Shown piece after piece: positions 22,232 to 38,444 of a DNA stretch of 64,000 bases. The stretch spans positions 885,001 through 949,000 of the forward strand of contig NC_089768.1 of assembly GCF_040412425.1 (NCBI RefSeq), in the 5' to 3' direction. This DNA comes from Macrobrachium rosenbergii. Taxonomy: Eukaryota; Arthropoda; Malacostraca; Decapoda; Palaemonidae. The notes under the pieces are model-generated. The model saw only the letters and a program-made list of their open reading frames with translations. It searched no databases and was not told where the DNA came from. How positions within the stretch are numbered: the first letter of the stretch is position 1; every line of letters starts with the position of its first letter. A program made the translations under genes and the position numbers.

Positions 22232-23285
22232 TACATCATTTTTTATGATCCTGTTATTTCGAAAGGAGATAATGTCCTTGAGAAGATTCTCAGCAAATTG
22301 TATAGCCTATCATACTGTAACTTTAAGTTAATCATAGGCATATTCTGGTTTAGTCGAGTGGAGCCACTGCTTGTCATCCCACCGAATGTGTGAATGATTG
22401 CAATAAAATTGATTTTATGACTATTAAAATGTAGTAAAATTTCATAAAATTAGTATGAAATACCAATCTGCATATCTCTGAGAAAGTCTTTGTGTTTGAG
22501 TTTGGAATGGCAAACACGCTGTTTGAGTTTGGAATGGCAAACACGCTTGACAATATCAGACGGTAATTATCACTGTCCTGTAATTCAAATGCAAGACATT
22601 CCATTTATCACCTCTGTATTCAGGTGAACCTCATTTATGGAAAAAACATTGCAGCAGAGCGGAACACTCCTGACTTTATTCGTATTTTCCTTTTTTTTTT
22701 TTTTTTTACCATTTTTAGGGAGATGCATATTATGATTTTATATTTCAGGGGATAATATAATGTTTTCTTTTGATAATCAGCAGAACTTATTTTAGTTGGG
22801 TAAAACATCCATTGCAAAATTAATGAAGGTGAAAAGAACCACAGATTGAACAGCTTTTCGAAACCACTACCAACCAATCAGCTTCAAGGGATGGTTGTGA
22901 CGTAAGCAGTGGGCGGGGCTAAACTACAAAGAGCGGCGGATTTGCTATACAGTATACGATGTACAGAAAGTTTTCATGTTTTCTTTTGTTTTCAAGACTT
23001 CAGATTTGACCTTGAATTAAGGCTAATTAGGGTTGATGAAACTGTTTTTATGTTACTTTTTAACCGAGGAAAAAATTTTTACCAAGGCCCTTGTTTTCAA
23101 AAAGGGGCTAAATATATGCAGTTTTATAAATAAATTAGTAACGACAGTGAAATGAGAAATATGTGAAGAAAGTACATGGATCATATTGTTGTTATGAAAA
23201 TTCAATCTGAGAAATACAGAAAGAAAAAATCCTTTATTTATATAAGGGAAGTAATTCATGTTTACCGATATTTTCTAATTTTCAG
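22232..23285 (+). other. Intron sequence before a URB2 exon
   Basis: AT-rich. A 27-bp unit (gtttgagtttggaatggcaa...) is tandemly duplicated at about 22492-22547, and a T-rich tract occurs near 22690. The stretch ends in acceptor ctaattttcag. No other feature. Confidence 0.45.
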
Positions 23286-23447
23286 ATTTTCAGGATTTTA
23301 ATTGATATTGTTACATCCGTTGTAGTGAGCAGTTCAGATTGTGTAAAGGAGTGTATACCATCCATCCTGGTAGCTGTTGGACAGTTTTCTGAAGCCCTAA
23401 TTTCTCATTCTGACCAGAACAGCAAGCTTAATGAGCAAGAAATAAAG
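23286..23447 (+). CDS. URB2: URB2-like protein, internal exon
   Basis: This 54-codon exon lies between acceptor ctaattttcag (ends 23285) and donor gtaggt (23448), both phase 0. It reads IFRILIDIVTSVVVSSSD, then a helical segment with CIPSILVAVGQFSEALI. In Urb2-family proteins the region before the conserved C-terminal domain has this kind of Leu/Val-rich helix pair. It is short, but its splice signals, phase and lack of stops agree with the neighbouring exons. Confidence 0.68.
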
Positions 23448-24489
<1,042 letters not shown>

Positions 24490-24507
24490 TATATGTATGT
24501 ATATGTG

Positions 24508-24512
<5 letters not shown>

Positions 24513-24592
<80 letters not shown>
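24513..24592. repeat. (TA)n microsatellite
   Basis: About 80 bp of TA, followed by TATG-rich variants to 24640. Confidence 0.95.
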
Positions 24593-24600
<8 letters not shown>

Positions 24601-24641
24601 ATATATATATATGTATGTATGTATGTATATATATTTATATA

Positions 24642-24793
24642 CAGTAAACCCCCTGTATTTGGGAGGGATGCGTACCACACCCCCCCACAAATAGCAAAAA
24701 CCCCCGAATACTTAGAACCCTTCTAAAAACACTTAGAACTGCCTATTTTGATAGTTCAAACACACAAAAGAAAACTACAACTGCTTATGCAGG
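24642..24793. mobile_element. MITE-B, left part
   Basis: CAGTAAACCCCCTGTATTTG starts at 24642 after TA. MITE-B sequence continues to about gcttat at 24793 and then stops. The missing right part reappears at 26171. Confidence 0.7.
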
Positions 24794-26170
24794 TATTATC
24801 CTACTTACGATGGGGTTAGGTTCCAAAAAAACCCATCATTTGTTGGAAAAACGTACCTCAAATATAGCCTAGCCTACACTAGGGTATTCAGTACCATGTA
24901 TACATATATGGTAGCCTAGCCTACACTAAAGTATACTCTATACATACACGGTATAGTAATTATTAATATCAGCTAATTCTGGAGGTTCATCCAGAGTAAC
25001 TTATGATAATTCAATGCAGAGAGAAATTAAATAACAAACAAGAATTATCTTAGCCTACACCATGGTGTATCTTATACATATATGGTAGCCTAGCCTACAT
25101 TATACTGTACTCTATATTCACATATCGTATTATACAAACATCAACATAATGAATATGCATCTTTTCCATGGATCTTTTAAAATGTTGTGCCTTAATTCAC
25201 TGTATCCAATGATATTGTATATATTCTTATATTGCTTTTGTATTATAAATTGCAATCATAGAGATCAGTGTTTTGGTTTGGAAATTGATCACGGGTAAGT
25301 TTATTTCGCTATATTTAACTCAGTTCAGAGAGCTTTTCTTGCTTCCAGTTAGTGTAAATGAATCTCTAGATACTTTATATATATGGGGTAAAGTTATTTT
25401 TCGTTATACGAAGTGTTTTTAAGTCAAAATGTAACTTAAATACATCTCATTATGAAATTAATTTAGCAATTTTTTTCATTATTAGTTGACGTTGGCTGTT
25501 TGGTGGCATTTGTTTCATGTAAAAAAAAATCAAGATTCCGTTCACTATTCACTTGATTTCATCTTAATATGAGCTTTATCGGCGTAAGAATAGGAGTAAT
25601 GTGTTCTTTCATGCCCAGTAGTTTTGATTAAAATACTTTCTTTCCAATTTTAATTATGGTCGAGTTTCATCCATCTTGCTGATGCACAATAATTTATAGT
25701 CATTAGCAGCTTGAACATTGTTTTCTCAGCTTCAGCTACAACTTGCAGCTTGAATTTAGTAGTATATTTCCTTGCTTATCCATACCGAATAAGGGTATAA
25801 TGTAAAAATATATCAGTCCTATCCTACTTAAATTATATTGTAACTACGGTAATTGTTTATTGCTGTACGGTGGTTGAAATACAAGTGATAAGCAAAAACA
25901 AATTTCTCGTTTGGTTGTTTATGGCTGTATGCATTTACGCAAAAGTTTAACATTAATAACAATACTTTTATCATTCTCTTTTACCTTTTTAACTAGAAGA
26001 TGGGATAAAGAGATGGAGGAAAAGAAAGTGGTCTATTGTAATTCGGTCTCTCGCTGCCTGATTGTATGCTGCTGCCTGCACCCGCCAGTAATTTGAAAAT
26101 ATTTTCTAAATATTGTTATATACATTGGTATTAATTGCTTCCCCCATTGCAAAATTGAATTATCATAACT
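24794..26170. mobile_element. Unclassified ~1.4 kb insertion splitting MITE-B
   Basis: The segment starts caggtattatcctacttacg and ends agagcactacctg, and sits between two complementary parts of one MITE-B. Its right end (ccattgcaaaattgaattatc) is the inverse of sequence beside MITE-B at 5736-5785. The interior is AT-rich with no transposase that I can read. The superfamily is unknown. Confidence 0.45.
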
Positions 26171-26495
<325 letters not shown>

Positions 26496-26500
26496 CACAC

Positions 26501-27296
26501 AGTAGAAGCAGAAAGTCCCTACAGGGTGACGAGACATGCAGGAACTTACCACTATTTCTCAAGGATCCCCTCCCATTGTTTTCAAAGGGGAAAAAATTTA
26601 TTTTTGACTGCTTAGCACCGTAACTGATGTTTCCCAAAGACAAAAATGACTAACCGGTATTTATTACTAATACTGGGGAAAACTAACAGGCTTCAGTAAG
26701 CAAACTTTGTTTACCAATTCTGACGCATTTGAGCATGATATCTGACATTCAGTGCTATTTTTCTAGAGTCCCATGGCTCCAGGCAAACAATTGGAAAGAG
26801 GTACGGTTACGGCTATCATAACCCTTTACAAAGAGGGGCTGAAATCTGGGCTCATAGCCGAAAAGCTTAAAATAAAGCAAAGAGTAGTTCAGAGGTGGTT
26901 GGTGAGATATCATGAAAATGGGAAGTCAAGTATTCCAAAGAGGTCTTCCTAGGTTTGGGTGTCCCAGGAAAATTTCTGAGAGTTTCGCGCAAAATAAAGC
27001 ACATATTGGAAAAACAGCCCTCCCTTACAGCTTGCCAAGTGAAAGAAGAGTACCCAGGCGATCTCCAGGATGTCTCTGTGAGGTGCATAAGCGATCATTT
27101 GGCAAAGTATTGTAGCTTTCGTGTGAAGGTTAAGTCAATATTGAGTGTTCGAAACATAGATAGTAAGGCATTTTCACAGAAATACGAATAAAAAAATCAG
27201 TGTTTTCCTTTGAAAACATTGGGAGGGGATCTTTAAGAAATAGCAATAAGTTCCTGCATGTCTCGTCACCCTGTAGAAACTTTCTGCTTCTATTGT
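26501..27296. mobile_element. Tc1/mariner-like element with ~95-bp TIRs, internally deleted
   Basis: 26501-26595 (agtagaagcagaaagtccc, cagggtgacgagacatgcag) is inverted at about 27200-27296. The interior encodes only the N-terminal DNA-binding part of a transposase. The whole is about 0.8 kb and lacks a DDE/D catalytic domain, so it is non-autonomous. Confidence 0.78.
26769..27130 (+). pseudogene. Tc1/mariner transposase N-terminal fragment
   Basis: The reading starts MAPGKQLERGTVTAIITLY and continues with a paired-type helix-turn-helix (SGLIAEKLKIKQRVVQRWL). A stop then follows at SSIPKRSS. In the next frames the second helix-turn-helix (LEKQPSLTACQVKEEY, CISDHLAKY) can be read to about 27115. 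This matches the two-HTH DNA-binding half of Tc1-like transposases. The catalytic half is absent. A frameshift and stops show it is dead. Confidence 0.75.
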
Positions 27297-27586
27297 ATAT
27301 ATGTACATGGAAGAAGGGATCAGAGAAAGACCAAGATCACGAGGGGGTGGGGGTCACACAGGAGGAGCTAGGCGATTATAGGATTAAAAGTACCCAGCAC
27401 ACAGATATAAATACAGCTGGACTACGCGTCTGCTCACTGTACGGATACTTGATAATGTGGACTGTTTGTCCAAGAAAGCTTGCAACTTTTTTCTGAATAA
27501 AAAACTCCATTAGATACCATCCAGTTTGAATGAGGTCCTTTTAGTAATTCTACTAATGCACAGAACAATTGTGTATGTGATAAAAT

Positions 27587-27588
<2 letters not shown>
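27297..27588. other. Short unassigned segment
   Basis: No feature beyond short open frames. The edge is AT-rich. Confidence 0.4.

Positions 27589-27668
<80 letters not shown>
27589..27668. repeat. (TA)n microsatellite
   Basis: About 80 bp of TA, then TATG-rich variants to 27705. Confidence 0.95.
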
Positions 27669-27672
<4 letters not shown>

Positions 27673-27705
27673 AATATATATATATGTATACTGTATATAT
27701 ATATA

Positions 27706-28029
<324 letters not shown>

Positions 28030-28051
28030 TGTACATACATACATACATACA

Positions 28052-28367
28052 CAGTAAACCCCGTATTCACGGATTTCTCTGTGGAATGTATATACGCATT
28101 ATTCGCAGAAAATTCGCCCATTTGCGGTATTTTTCACTGAGATATATTCACTGATTACCGTATATTATATCATTTTCATGACTAAATGCACTTTTTATGA
28201 TAAAACTATTAAAATACTCAGGTGTAAGCATTTTTAGAGGTTTTTTTGTGTTTAAACTATCAAGATAGGAATTTCTAAGTGTTTTTAGAGGGGTTTTAAG
28301 TATTCGTGGATTTTAGCTATTTGCTGTGGGTGCGGTACACATCCCCCGCGAGTACGGGGATTTACTG
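28052..28367. mobile_element. MITE-B, full copy (inverted orientation)
   Basis: cagtaaaccccgtattcacg at the left and ggggatttactg, TA at the right, with the family interior in reverse (ttttcatgactaaatgcac, aaactattaaaatactcagg). Confidence 0.8.
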
Positions 28368-28385
28368 TACACACATATATACGAG

Positions 28386-28419
<34 letters not shown>

Positions 28420-28669
28420 AGTATAGTCCACAGGAGAAAAGAGAATAGAACACTCTAATAGCTCAATAGTTTCACCTTCCACCAGCCTCTTCAAGTTTTA
28501 TTACAACTAAACAGAATAAGTACACATAAAAATCACAAACGTTGTTTCTCACTGGGAAAAAAATAAAATGAGAGAGTGGTTGTCAAAGTTAAAATTAGGT
28601 TTAGATCATAAACAAATGGTCAAGAATTAACAATTCAGAATAGTTAAAAGAGAACTATTCAATGCTTTG

Positions 28670-31090
<2,421 letters not shown>

Positions 31091-31680
31091 GTGTTATACT
31101 ATGCAGTATGGTGTGGAATTAAAAGTCTCCTTCCAATTGCTTTCATTGATTATAAGAAGGCATTTGAAAGCATTCATCGACCAATAATGTGTGTGGTCTC
31201 GCACTGCTATGGCATTCCAGTCAATTATGCAAAGCTAACTGAAATTATCCATGAACAAAGTAGTTGCAAAGTTGAAGTTGATGAAATCTCGTTAAGTGAA
31301 TTTGCAGTACTGTATATAGTAGTATGCTACAATGGAATGATATTTCACCTTTGTCCTTTGCCCTTTTCATAGATTTTACAAAGGAAGCAGTGGTCAGAGA
31401 TGGAAGAGAAAGTTTAGAGTGGAGTAATGATAGCATCTTGAGAGACTTAGAATATGTAGATGGAGACTTAGAATATGTAGATGATGCCATTTTATTTATC
31501 AGAACTTCAGAAGATTCATAAGGCTTGCCTTGTAGAATGTATCGTATATCTAGAGAGATTTTAGGAAAAAGAAGTAATGAAGGCATAGTATGCACAAATG
31601 GATGAAATAAAATTAGCTGGAGAAATGATTAATGAGGTTGAATCATTCAAATATTTCTGAGTAAATATGTCCAGTAGCAG
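31091..31680 (+). pseudogene. LINE (non-LTR) reverse transcriptase fragment
   Basis: Reading across frames gives IAFIDYKKAFESIHRPI (RT motif A), a spacer HCYGIPVNYAKLTEII, SPLSFALFIDF (motif B region) and DLEYVDDAILFI (motif C, with the catalytic Asp pair). The order and spacing are those of a non-LTR reverse transcriptase in a style common in arthropod genomes. A 21-bp in-frame duplication around 31441-31484 doubles the EYVD segment. Stops and frame changes make it dead. No 5' or 3' element boundary was found. Confidence 0.68.
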
Positions 31681-31745
31681 TTCTCCTAGGAGTTGGAATT
31701 TAGCGAAAGACTAAGAACAGGTCAAATCAGATATGAAACCAGATA

Positions 31746-32004
31746 AAGTAAACCCCCCATATTCACGGGGGGATGAATAACCCCTCCCCCCCTGTGAATA
31801 GCTAAAATCCACAAATACTTAAAACCCATCTAAAAACACTCAGAACTGCCTATTTTGATAGTTTAAACACAAAAAAACCATCTAAAAATGCTTATACCTG
31901 AGTATTTTAATAGTTTTATCACAAAAAATGTGTATGTATGTTCCACAGAGAAATCTGAATAGGTGACTCCTCGGATAGTGAGAACTCGAATGCAGGGGTT
32001 TAAT
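31746..32004. mobile_element. MITE-B, deleted copy
   Basis: It starts agtaaaccccccatattcac and ends gcaggggtttaatg. The family interior is present, but about 60-100 bp are missing compared with full copies. Confidence 0.72.
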
Positions 32005-32227
32005 GTAGACAGAAAATTTATTGAAAAGTAAAAAATAAGTAGTTCTAGTATACTGTAATCTGTATTGCTGTTCAAGCATAAACTGTGGAATGATAATATG
32101 ATAATAAGTGTATATTGAAAAGATTTTGTTGATTTGAGAATAAAGCTTTAAGATAAATATTAGGAGTGATGGCAGGATAGCATCTGAAATGACACCATTA
32201 GGGGAGTTCCGTATGTAGATGAAATAA

Positions 32228-32258
<31 letters not shown>

Positions 32259-32314
32259 TTGCATGGATGTATCCCTGGCACAACCCTTTGGAGGATAGAA
32301 TGTGTCATTGTCAG

Positions 32315-32317
<3 letters not shown>

Positions 32318-32361
<44 letters not shown>
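32318..32361. repeat. (GA)n microsatellite
   Basis: About 44 bp of GA. A shorter GA tract lies at 32229-32259. Confidence 0.9.
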
Positions 32362-32366
<5 letters not shown>

Positions 32367-32391
32367 TGTGGTCTTCTAGGCCTAACAAGTA

Positions 32392-32590
32392 CAGGCAGTC
32401 CCCGGTTTACGACGTTCGTTCCAAGGTTACGACGCTTTTCAAATATATTCATCGGAAATTATTTCCCGGTTTATGACGCATGTTCCAGGGTTACGACGCG
32501 TCGTACGCCGATCCGAAAGAAGAAATATGGCTTCAAAATGGCAGAATAATCAAAATTTGGAGTTTTTTTTATGAAAAACTCAATAAAAAA
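32392..32590. mobile_element. MITE-A, left part, split by DIRS-B
   Basis: TA, CAGGCAGTCCCCGG, then the family core to aaactcaataaaaa, where DIRS-B begins. The remainder lies at 40772-40879. Confidence 0.8.
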
Positions 32591-32923
32591 GGGATTTTGA
32601 CAGAGGAAAAATCTATTTCTGAGGAAGGTCCCGTGTCACCCGGTGAAATTCCATTACAGCACGAATTTCTAGGTATAACCTTGCTAGATATACCAGAGAA
32701 AAAGAGCTTTCAGGAAAGCTGGGGTTACTACCCCCAGTCGAGCGTCTTCTAGGAAGGCGTCGGTATAAGAAGGGGTGAGTGAATTACCACTACCACGGAA
32801 ACCTACTCAAAGATCTCTCCTTATCAAAATCCCGAACAGAGCGGTGAGCCGTTACAGCCCCCACACCAAACACCCGCCAGGACGGCGACACCAGCGCCAC
32901 CTACCTCATTCCATGCTAGCACT
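32591..32923. repeat. DIRS-B terminal inverted repeat, 3' end of the element
   Basis: It starts gggattttgacagagg. It holds a block (cggtgaaattccattacagc to caccagcgccacctacctca) that is inverted at the other end of the element. Confidence 0.88.
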
Positions 32924-32980
32924 AACCCCAGACTTGGCATGTGCAAGAGGGAGGGAGAGTACTAGGTAATTCAGGGAGGG

Positions 32981-33070
32981 TCACCGGGTGACACGGGACC
33001 TTCCTCAGAAATAGATTTTCCTCTGTCAAAATCCCTTTTCTGAGTCCAGTCCCGTGTCAGCCGGTGAAAT
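32981..33070. repeat. Internal complementary region of DIRS-B
   Basis: 32981-33035 is the inverse of the element's left extremity (32591-32646). 33036-33070 is the inverse of its right extremity (40737-40771). The join is at gtcaaaatccc|ttttctgag. This structure is diagnostic for DIRS1-type elements and is thought to template circularisation. Confidence 0.88.
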
Positions 33071-33679
33071 CGTGATAGAGAATCATGCCAAGGCTGCAAC
33101 TACTAGGAAAAAGAAATGGAGGGATAATCTGAAGAAAAGGCAAAAGTTTTACCAGAATAATTTTAATTAAGCAATCTCTTCCGTGTAGCAAGAACACTAA
33201 GACTAAGGCATATTAAATCTAAGGCACATAAAAAACTTAATGCTATGAAACATGGGCAGGTCCCGACACGACGGAGAAAAAGCCCCAAAAACCTTAAAAT
33301 TACTTAAAGCAAGGTGAAACATGAAAAGCGCACAAAATAACTGCAAATATAACCTTAATACTATACACGTAAACTTAGGCTAAACACGTAAGAGACAAAA
33401 TCAATCAACATTAATATATACATTCATCTGGGGTACATGGAGCCAAATAAAAACTGTCCAGTACCCCACAAGAGAAACAATCATGGCATTTCAGATTACG
33501 CTTTTTCCATCAACAGGTACAAGAAACAACAATATGAGGAGCCAGGCAGTGAGGTATAATCAACCAGGAGAATAAGCAGAAAAGTAAATGAGGCAGGCGG
33601 GCGGGGGGGAAAGGACAAGGATATGATTAATTAAGGTGGGGAGATGACACTTCCCACAGCTATGGTAGAAAATTTCAGG

Positions 33680-34560
33680 GCTTCGAGCGTTTTTAAATAG
33701 TGGCGTTTAAACACTAGAGGTGATTTCCAACCCGTAAATTTAGATAACTCCGAAAAGTCCATATTATGAAAGTAATTAATGGAAGTAGCAACTGCTCGAA
33801 TATCATGAACCTTGGGGATTGAATCTGGGTTGGCCTGTTTAATGAAATATAAAATTTGTTGTCTTATAGCATTTAGTGAAAGAGTACCACCTTTCTCCCT
33901 GATAAAAGAGGACCCGACTTACTCTGTGGAGTTCTTAAAAGGTAAGATTTAAGTGTATAAACTGGACATAAAGACTGGTCTTGAGGAAGGGGCACCACCT
34001 TCCAAGGAGACCACCTGTCCTGTGGGTCTTCGTTCTTAGCTAAAAATCTAGGGTCAGGGAAAGGAGGACCTCTCCAGACGGGAGGAAGTTCACATAATTA
34101 TCACCTCTAGTGAGAGCCGATAGCTCTGAGATTCTAGCACCTGAAGCCAAGCTAATCAAAAATAAAGTCTTCCTTAACAGATCCTGATAAGAGCAATGAA
34201 AGTTATCCATCTCTGATGCTAACTTAAGGACGTCATTGAGAAACCACGTAACAGACTGTGGGCGTGATACTGGTCTCAGACGAGCGCATGCTCTGGGGAT
34301 AGATGAAAAGTAGGAATCTGTGAGGTCGATTTTAAAGCCGTAAAGAAATACTTTCTTTAATGCTGACTTGATTGTGGTAATAGTGGCCGGAGCTAGGCCT
34401 TTCTCAAACAATGATCTAAAGAAGGAAACTCCTAAATTAGCTGTCATGATTTTGGCTTCAGATGCTTTTAGGAAGGAGGCTAATTTTTGACTGCTGAATC
34501 ATATTGTCTAATAGTAGAATCTCTTTTATCTGATTCTAAAAACAGAGTGTTGACAGGGTC
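33680..34560 (-). pseudogene. DIRS-B tyrosine recombinase (frameshifted)
   Basis: The N-terminal segment (TIRQYDSAVKN, ending near 34480) is followed after a frame change by 34447-34040, with FEKGLAPATITTIKSALKK and the box I arginine in LASGARISELSAL. Reading the minus strand further, 33810-33775 gives KVHDIRAVATS (H-x-x-R), and about 33735-33690 gives FTGWKSPLVFKRHYLKTL with the nucleophile tyrosine. All catalytic elements survive although at least two frame changes interrupt them. Its sequence is closer to lineage A than to lineage C (compare SEARISELGSL and LKHYCHEL). Confidence 0.82.
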
Positions 34561-34589
34561 AATGTTCGCTCCTTTTTGAGCTGCGAATT

Positions 34590-36449
34590 TTATAAAGTCC
34601 ATAAAACTAGGGCATTCTGAATTCTTGAGGAAGCTGACACAGTCTTGGTTTGTACTGTCTGAGTCAGAATGGGCTTGGGGATCCGCAGACTCCGTAATCC
34701 CAGTTCCTGAAGAAGAGGGAACCAATTGCTCTTCGGCCAATAGGGAGCTACTAGGGCTAATTGACCTTTGAATGTCCTGAGTTTGTGTAAAACTTTCAGC
34801 AGTAAGTTTATTGGGGGGAAAAGATAAATCTTCTCCCAATTGTTCCAATCTACTGTCATTGCGTCTATGGCGAACGCCTGAGGGTCCAGGTTGGGAGCCA
34901 CATAACAGGGGAGCTTGAAGTTGCTCTCCGTTGCGAACAGATCCACTTGGAGGCCCGGAACCTGGCGGCAAATCCACTTGAAAGATTCCACGTCCAGGGA
35001 CCACTCCGTCTCCAACGGAGCATTCCTGGACAGGGAATCCGCCACCACGTTCCGTACCCCCGCTAGGTGGGTGGCTGACAGGTGCCAGCCGTGCTTGTTC
35101 GCCAGGGAGAAGATAGCAACCATTACTTGGTTTACTCGGCCTGATTTGGAGCCGCCCCTGTTGATGCAATGAACTACCACTGCGCTGTCAATACCAACCT
35201 GATATGAATCCGGTTGGGGCGGATTTTCTTCAGAGTTAGAAATACCGCCATAGCTTCCAGGGTGTTTATATGGAACTGCTGAAACATTGTGGACCACGTT
35301 CCTTGTACTTTTTGTTTTGGTGAATATCCCCCCCAGCCGCTTAAGGAAGCGTCTGTGTGAACTACTAGTGCCGGAGGGGGAAATTGAAGCGGAACTGTAT
35401 TGGACAAGCCTTTGACCGAGGCCCACGGTCGTAACCTTGCCTTTAAGATTTGAGGGATAGAGGAGACCTTGTCTCTGAGCTTGACATTGGCTCGACTCCG
35501 CCACACTCTGTTTATGTCTTTTAACTTCGCTTTTAATAGCAGGTTTGTCACTGAGGCAAACTGAAGAGACCCAAGGACCCTTTCTTGGGACCGGCGGGAT
35601 GCTGATGGATTTTGAGGAATCTCCTGGTGAGAGATGCTATCTCTTTCCTCTTGGGAGGCGGAAGGGACAGCGTGTGAGATGACAGATCCCATTGGAGACC
35701 CAACCACTGAAACTGGGACTCCGGAGTCAGGCGGGACTTCTCTCTGTTCAGTTGGAAACCTAGCGACTCCAGGAAACTGATGACTATGGGCGTGGCTTTC
35801 TGACACTCCGAACTGTTGGTGCCCAAATTATCCAATCGTCCAAATATGCTGCTAGGGATATCCCTTGAGACCGGAGTTGCTGTACTACCGTGTCCGCCAG
35901 CTTTGTGAATATCCTGGGCGCAATGTTCAGACCGAAGGGCATGACCCTGAAGGAGTAGGCTTGATTCCCGAGTCTGAAACCGAGGAACTGAGAGAAGTTC
36001 CGCGCAACTGGGACGTGATAATAAGCGTCTGAAAGATCGATAGAGGTGGTGACGGCTCCACGCGAAGTAGAGTCCGTACCTGAGCTACCGTAAGCATCGA
36101 AATTTGTCGCATTTTATGTAGAGATTTAGACGCGACAGATCCAGGATCACTCTTTGCTGATCGGAGTCTTTTTGGGAACAGTGAATAACCTGCCTTGAAA
36201 CTTTAGGTGCCTTACTTTCTTTATTGCTCGTTTGTTGAGCAATTCTGTCACATAATCCTTTAGGATTGGTGTGGGTGGCTGGTAAAACCTGGTTAGAGGA
36301 GGAGGGTTTTTGATCCAGCTCCATCCTAGGCCTTTGGACACAATGCTGTGTGCCCAAGGGCTGAAGGTCCATTGGTCCCTGAACCAAAACAGGCGACCGC
36401 CTACCTGTGTTCTCTCAGTGGGAGGGAGCGGGTTTATTCCCCCTACCAC
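34590..36449 (-). pseudogene. DIRS-B reverse transcriptase and RNase H (frameshifted)
   Basis: The domains run down the minus strand. 36449-36120 has the RT start (LFTVPKKDSDQQRVILDLS across a frame change). 36055-35815 has the palm: SIDLSDAYYHVPVA, MPFGLNIAPRIFTKLADTVV and AYLDDWIIWAPT. 35835-35548 is the thumb region (QLNREKSRLTPESQFQWLGL). RNase H begins at about 35390 (VVHTDASLSGWGGYS, INTLEAMAVFLTLKKIRP) and ends with ATHLAGVRNVVADSLSRNAP near 35040. A linker (QVDLFATESNFKLPCYVAP) follows. Catalytic Asp residues are present in both domains. Frame changes near 36110, 35830 and 35180 prevent a single product. Confidence 0.87.
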
Positions 36450-36552
36450 GTCCAGGTCTTCCCCTTGGGGTGGTATTGGGCTTTCCTCTATGAGGGCTTT
36501 GCCCCTTCCTCCCCTTGCAACCCTGTTAAGGCCGTGAAAATAACCACGGCCT

Positions 36553-38444
36553 TCATATGTGGGGTTGTATGCCGGTGAGCCACATATGAGGTGCAGCTGG
36601 TTGGACCAGCACGTACTGTTGGGGGTGAGCCTTAGAAGTGGAAGGCTGTGCCACTGCCGAGACCGGGACGGCTTGGACTACCGCCTGGTGGTGAGGCCTC
36701 TTATGCCTCCTGAAGCGTTTACCTCCTCTCGATTGGGGGCCGGCCGATTCTGGGGTCTTACGCTTGTAGGCTGAAATACCCCAGCGAGAACGAAGACTTT
36801 GGTTGGCCCGTGTAGCCTCGGCCATAACACTTGTGACCTCCTCTTCCGGGAAGAGGTTAGGTCCCCAGATCGAGCTTTTCACGAGCTTGTTAGGCTCGTG
36901 ACGGATAGTTGCATCAGCGAAGATGAACTTCCTACATTCCAGTCTGGCCATGATAAATTCAGATAAGTCAGACTGGAAACCTGCCAGCAAGGACTTCGCC
37001 AAAACCTGAAAGAAGGGCTCGTCCGAGCAGGAGACGGCAGTAGCTTCAGTAAGGCATACGGAGTTCAACGACCGGGCTAACTTAACCCGAGCATCAAACT
37101 CCGCTTTCAAAAGAGCTTCCGGCAGCTTGGGGAGCTGCTCGCTAAATTGCGTGGAGGCGCAGAGGGGGTCCAGCTTCCCGACCGTGAAAGTGGACGGGGC
37201 GTCTGTCCAGAACTCGTTACTTCCTGGGAATACCAGGGAAGTAGGGTCTGTCTCCCTTAGCTGAGGTACCGGAATGCCCTCAAAGCACGCTCGGGCCGTA
37301 GCCAGAGCGACTTTGTCCAAGCAAGGAGTGGGAAGGTTGTCTCCCAGGGTGAACATGGTGAAGTTCCCCTTGAAAGGAGTCAACTTCGTGTTATCTGCCT
37401 GCCACTCCGTCAGAGTGCGCAGGAGAGCCGACTGAGCTTGGTCCCTAGGGACGATGACAGTCTCCCTAGGAACCTTGTCTGACCTAATCCAGGCTTCCTC
37501 CGTGAGCCTCACGAAGCCTGGGTAAGGGGGCAGGAGATCGGGGGGGAAGAACTCCAATTCCTCCAACCGTCTCGTGCCAAGACCATCAAGAGTCAGCTTG
37601 CCATCATGTTGGATGGCCCGGAGAGCGAACCGCCAAGGGTTTCCGACATCGAACGGCGGGAGGTCCGCAGTGTCGGGGATAACATACTGTGGTTCGGCTG
37701 GGGGTGGGTGAGCCATTCCCGCCAGTATGTTATCATGACTGGCCAGCTTCTCCGAAATTTCGCTAAATCTCGAATCCAGGTCCTCCGTAAAACGCTTATA
37801 AAGCTGGTTAGCAAAGGCCTCTGCATCGAAAGCAGGTTGGCGAGGAGGGCTTGGTTTTGCAGCCCTCTTACTCGCGCCTTTGCTGGAGGAACCAGACTTG
37901 CTCCCGGAGGCTACAGGTCCTGAGACCTTAGCCTTCGACGGGGGGAAGGGCAATGCCTTCTTGGAAGACGAGGACTTGAAGCCCTTCGCCTTCCATGAAG
38001 TCTTCAACTTCAACTTGGGGATAGCAGATGGAGCTCTATCACCCAAGGAGGAAGACTTCACAAAGCCTGTAAAAGAAGAAACAGATGAAGCAGGGGAGTC
38101 AAATAAAGGGGGGCCCGCCCCAACAACCTCACCTACCTCACCACTTACCACCTGGTCCTGCTCTACAGTCATCGGTTCTAGGTCAAGATTAATGGCGGCA
38201 ACATCCTCCGAGACCTCAGCGTAGAGGATATCCGCTTGGGGTGGCTGGGTCTCATCCCGGATCTGCTGGATGATAGGGGTGGCCACATCTTCAGGCACTG
38301 CGGCCGCCACCCGTGCGCCGGGGTAGAGTAAGTCCCTCAACCTAGCGTCGAGGACGTAGGCTTCCCCGACGGAACGTTCCTTCCAAACCCAGCCACCCAG
38401 GCCCGGAGGGATTCCAAGGCAGACTTCTTGGAAGTTTCGTCCGC
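36553..38444 (-). pseudogene. DIRS-B ORF1, gag-like protein, main exon
   Basis: The open frame from 38340 to 36553 gives 595 residues. The N-terminal third is acidic, then Ser/Lys/Pro-rich (SKAKVSGPVASGSKSGSS). The middle (AEAFANQLYKRFTEDLDSRF onward) is predicted helical and could be a capsid-like region. The C-terminus is basic (KRFRRHKRPHHQ). Upstream, an acceptor-like site (ggttttcttacag, inverse of 38445-38457) precedes 38444, and the reading ADETSKKSALESLRAWV leads into this frame after a one-base shift near 38365. DIRS ORF1 products are structural proteins of the retrotransposon particle. No zinc knuckle occurs in this exon. Confidence 0.72.

Noticed and set aside
37606..38224. + strand frames of 105 and 114 codons
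   Set aside because: They are shadows of the DIRS-B ORF1 on the minus strand, which has much stronger compositional support.
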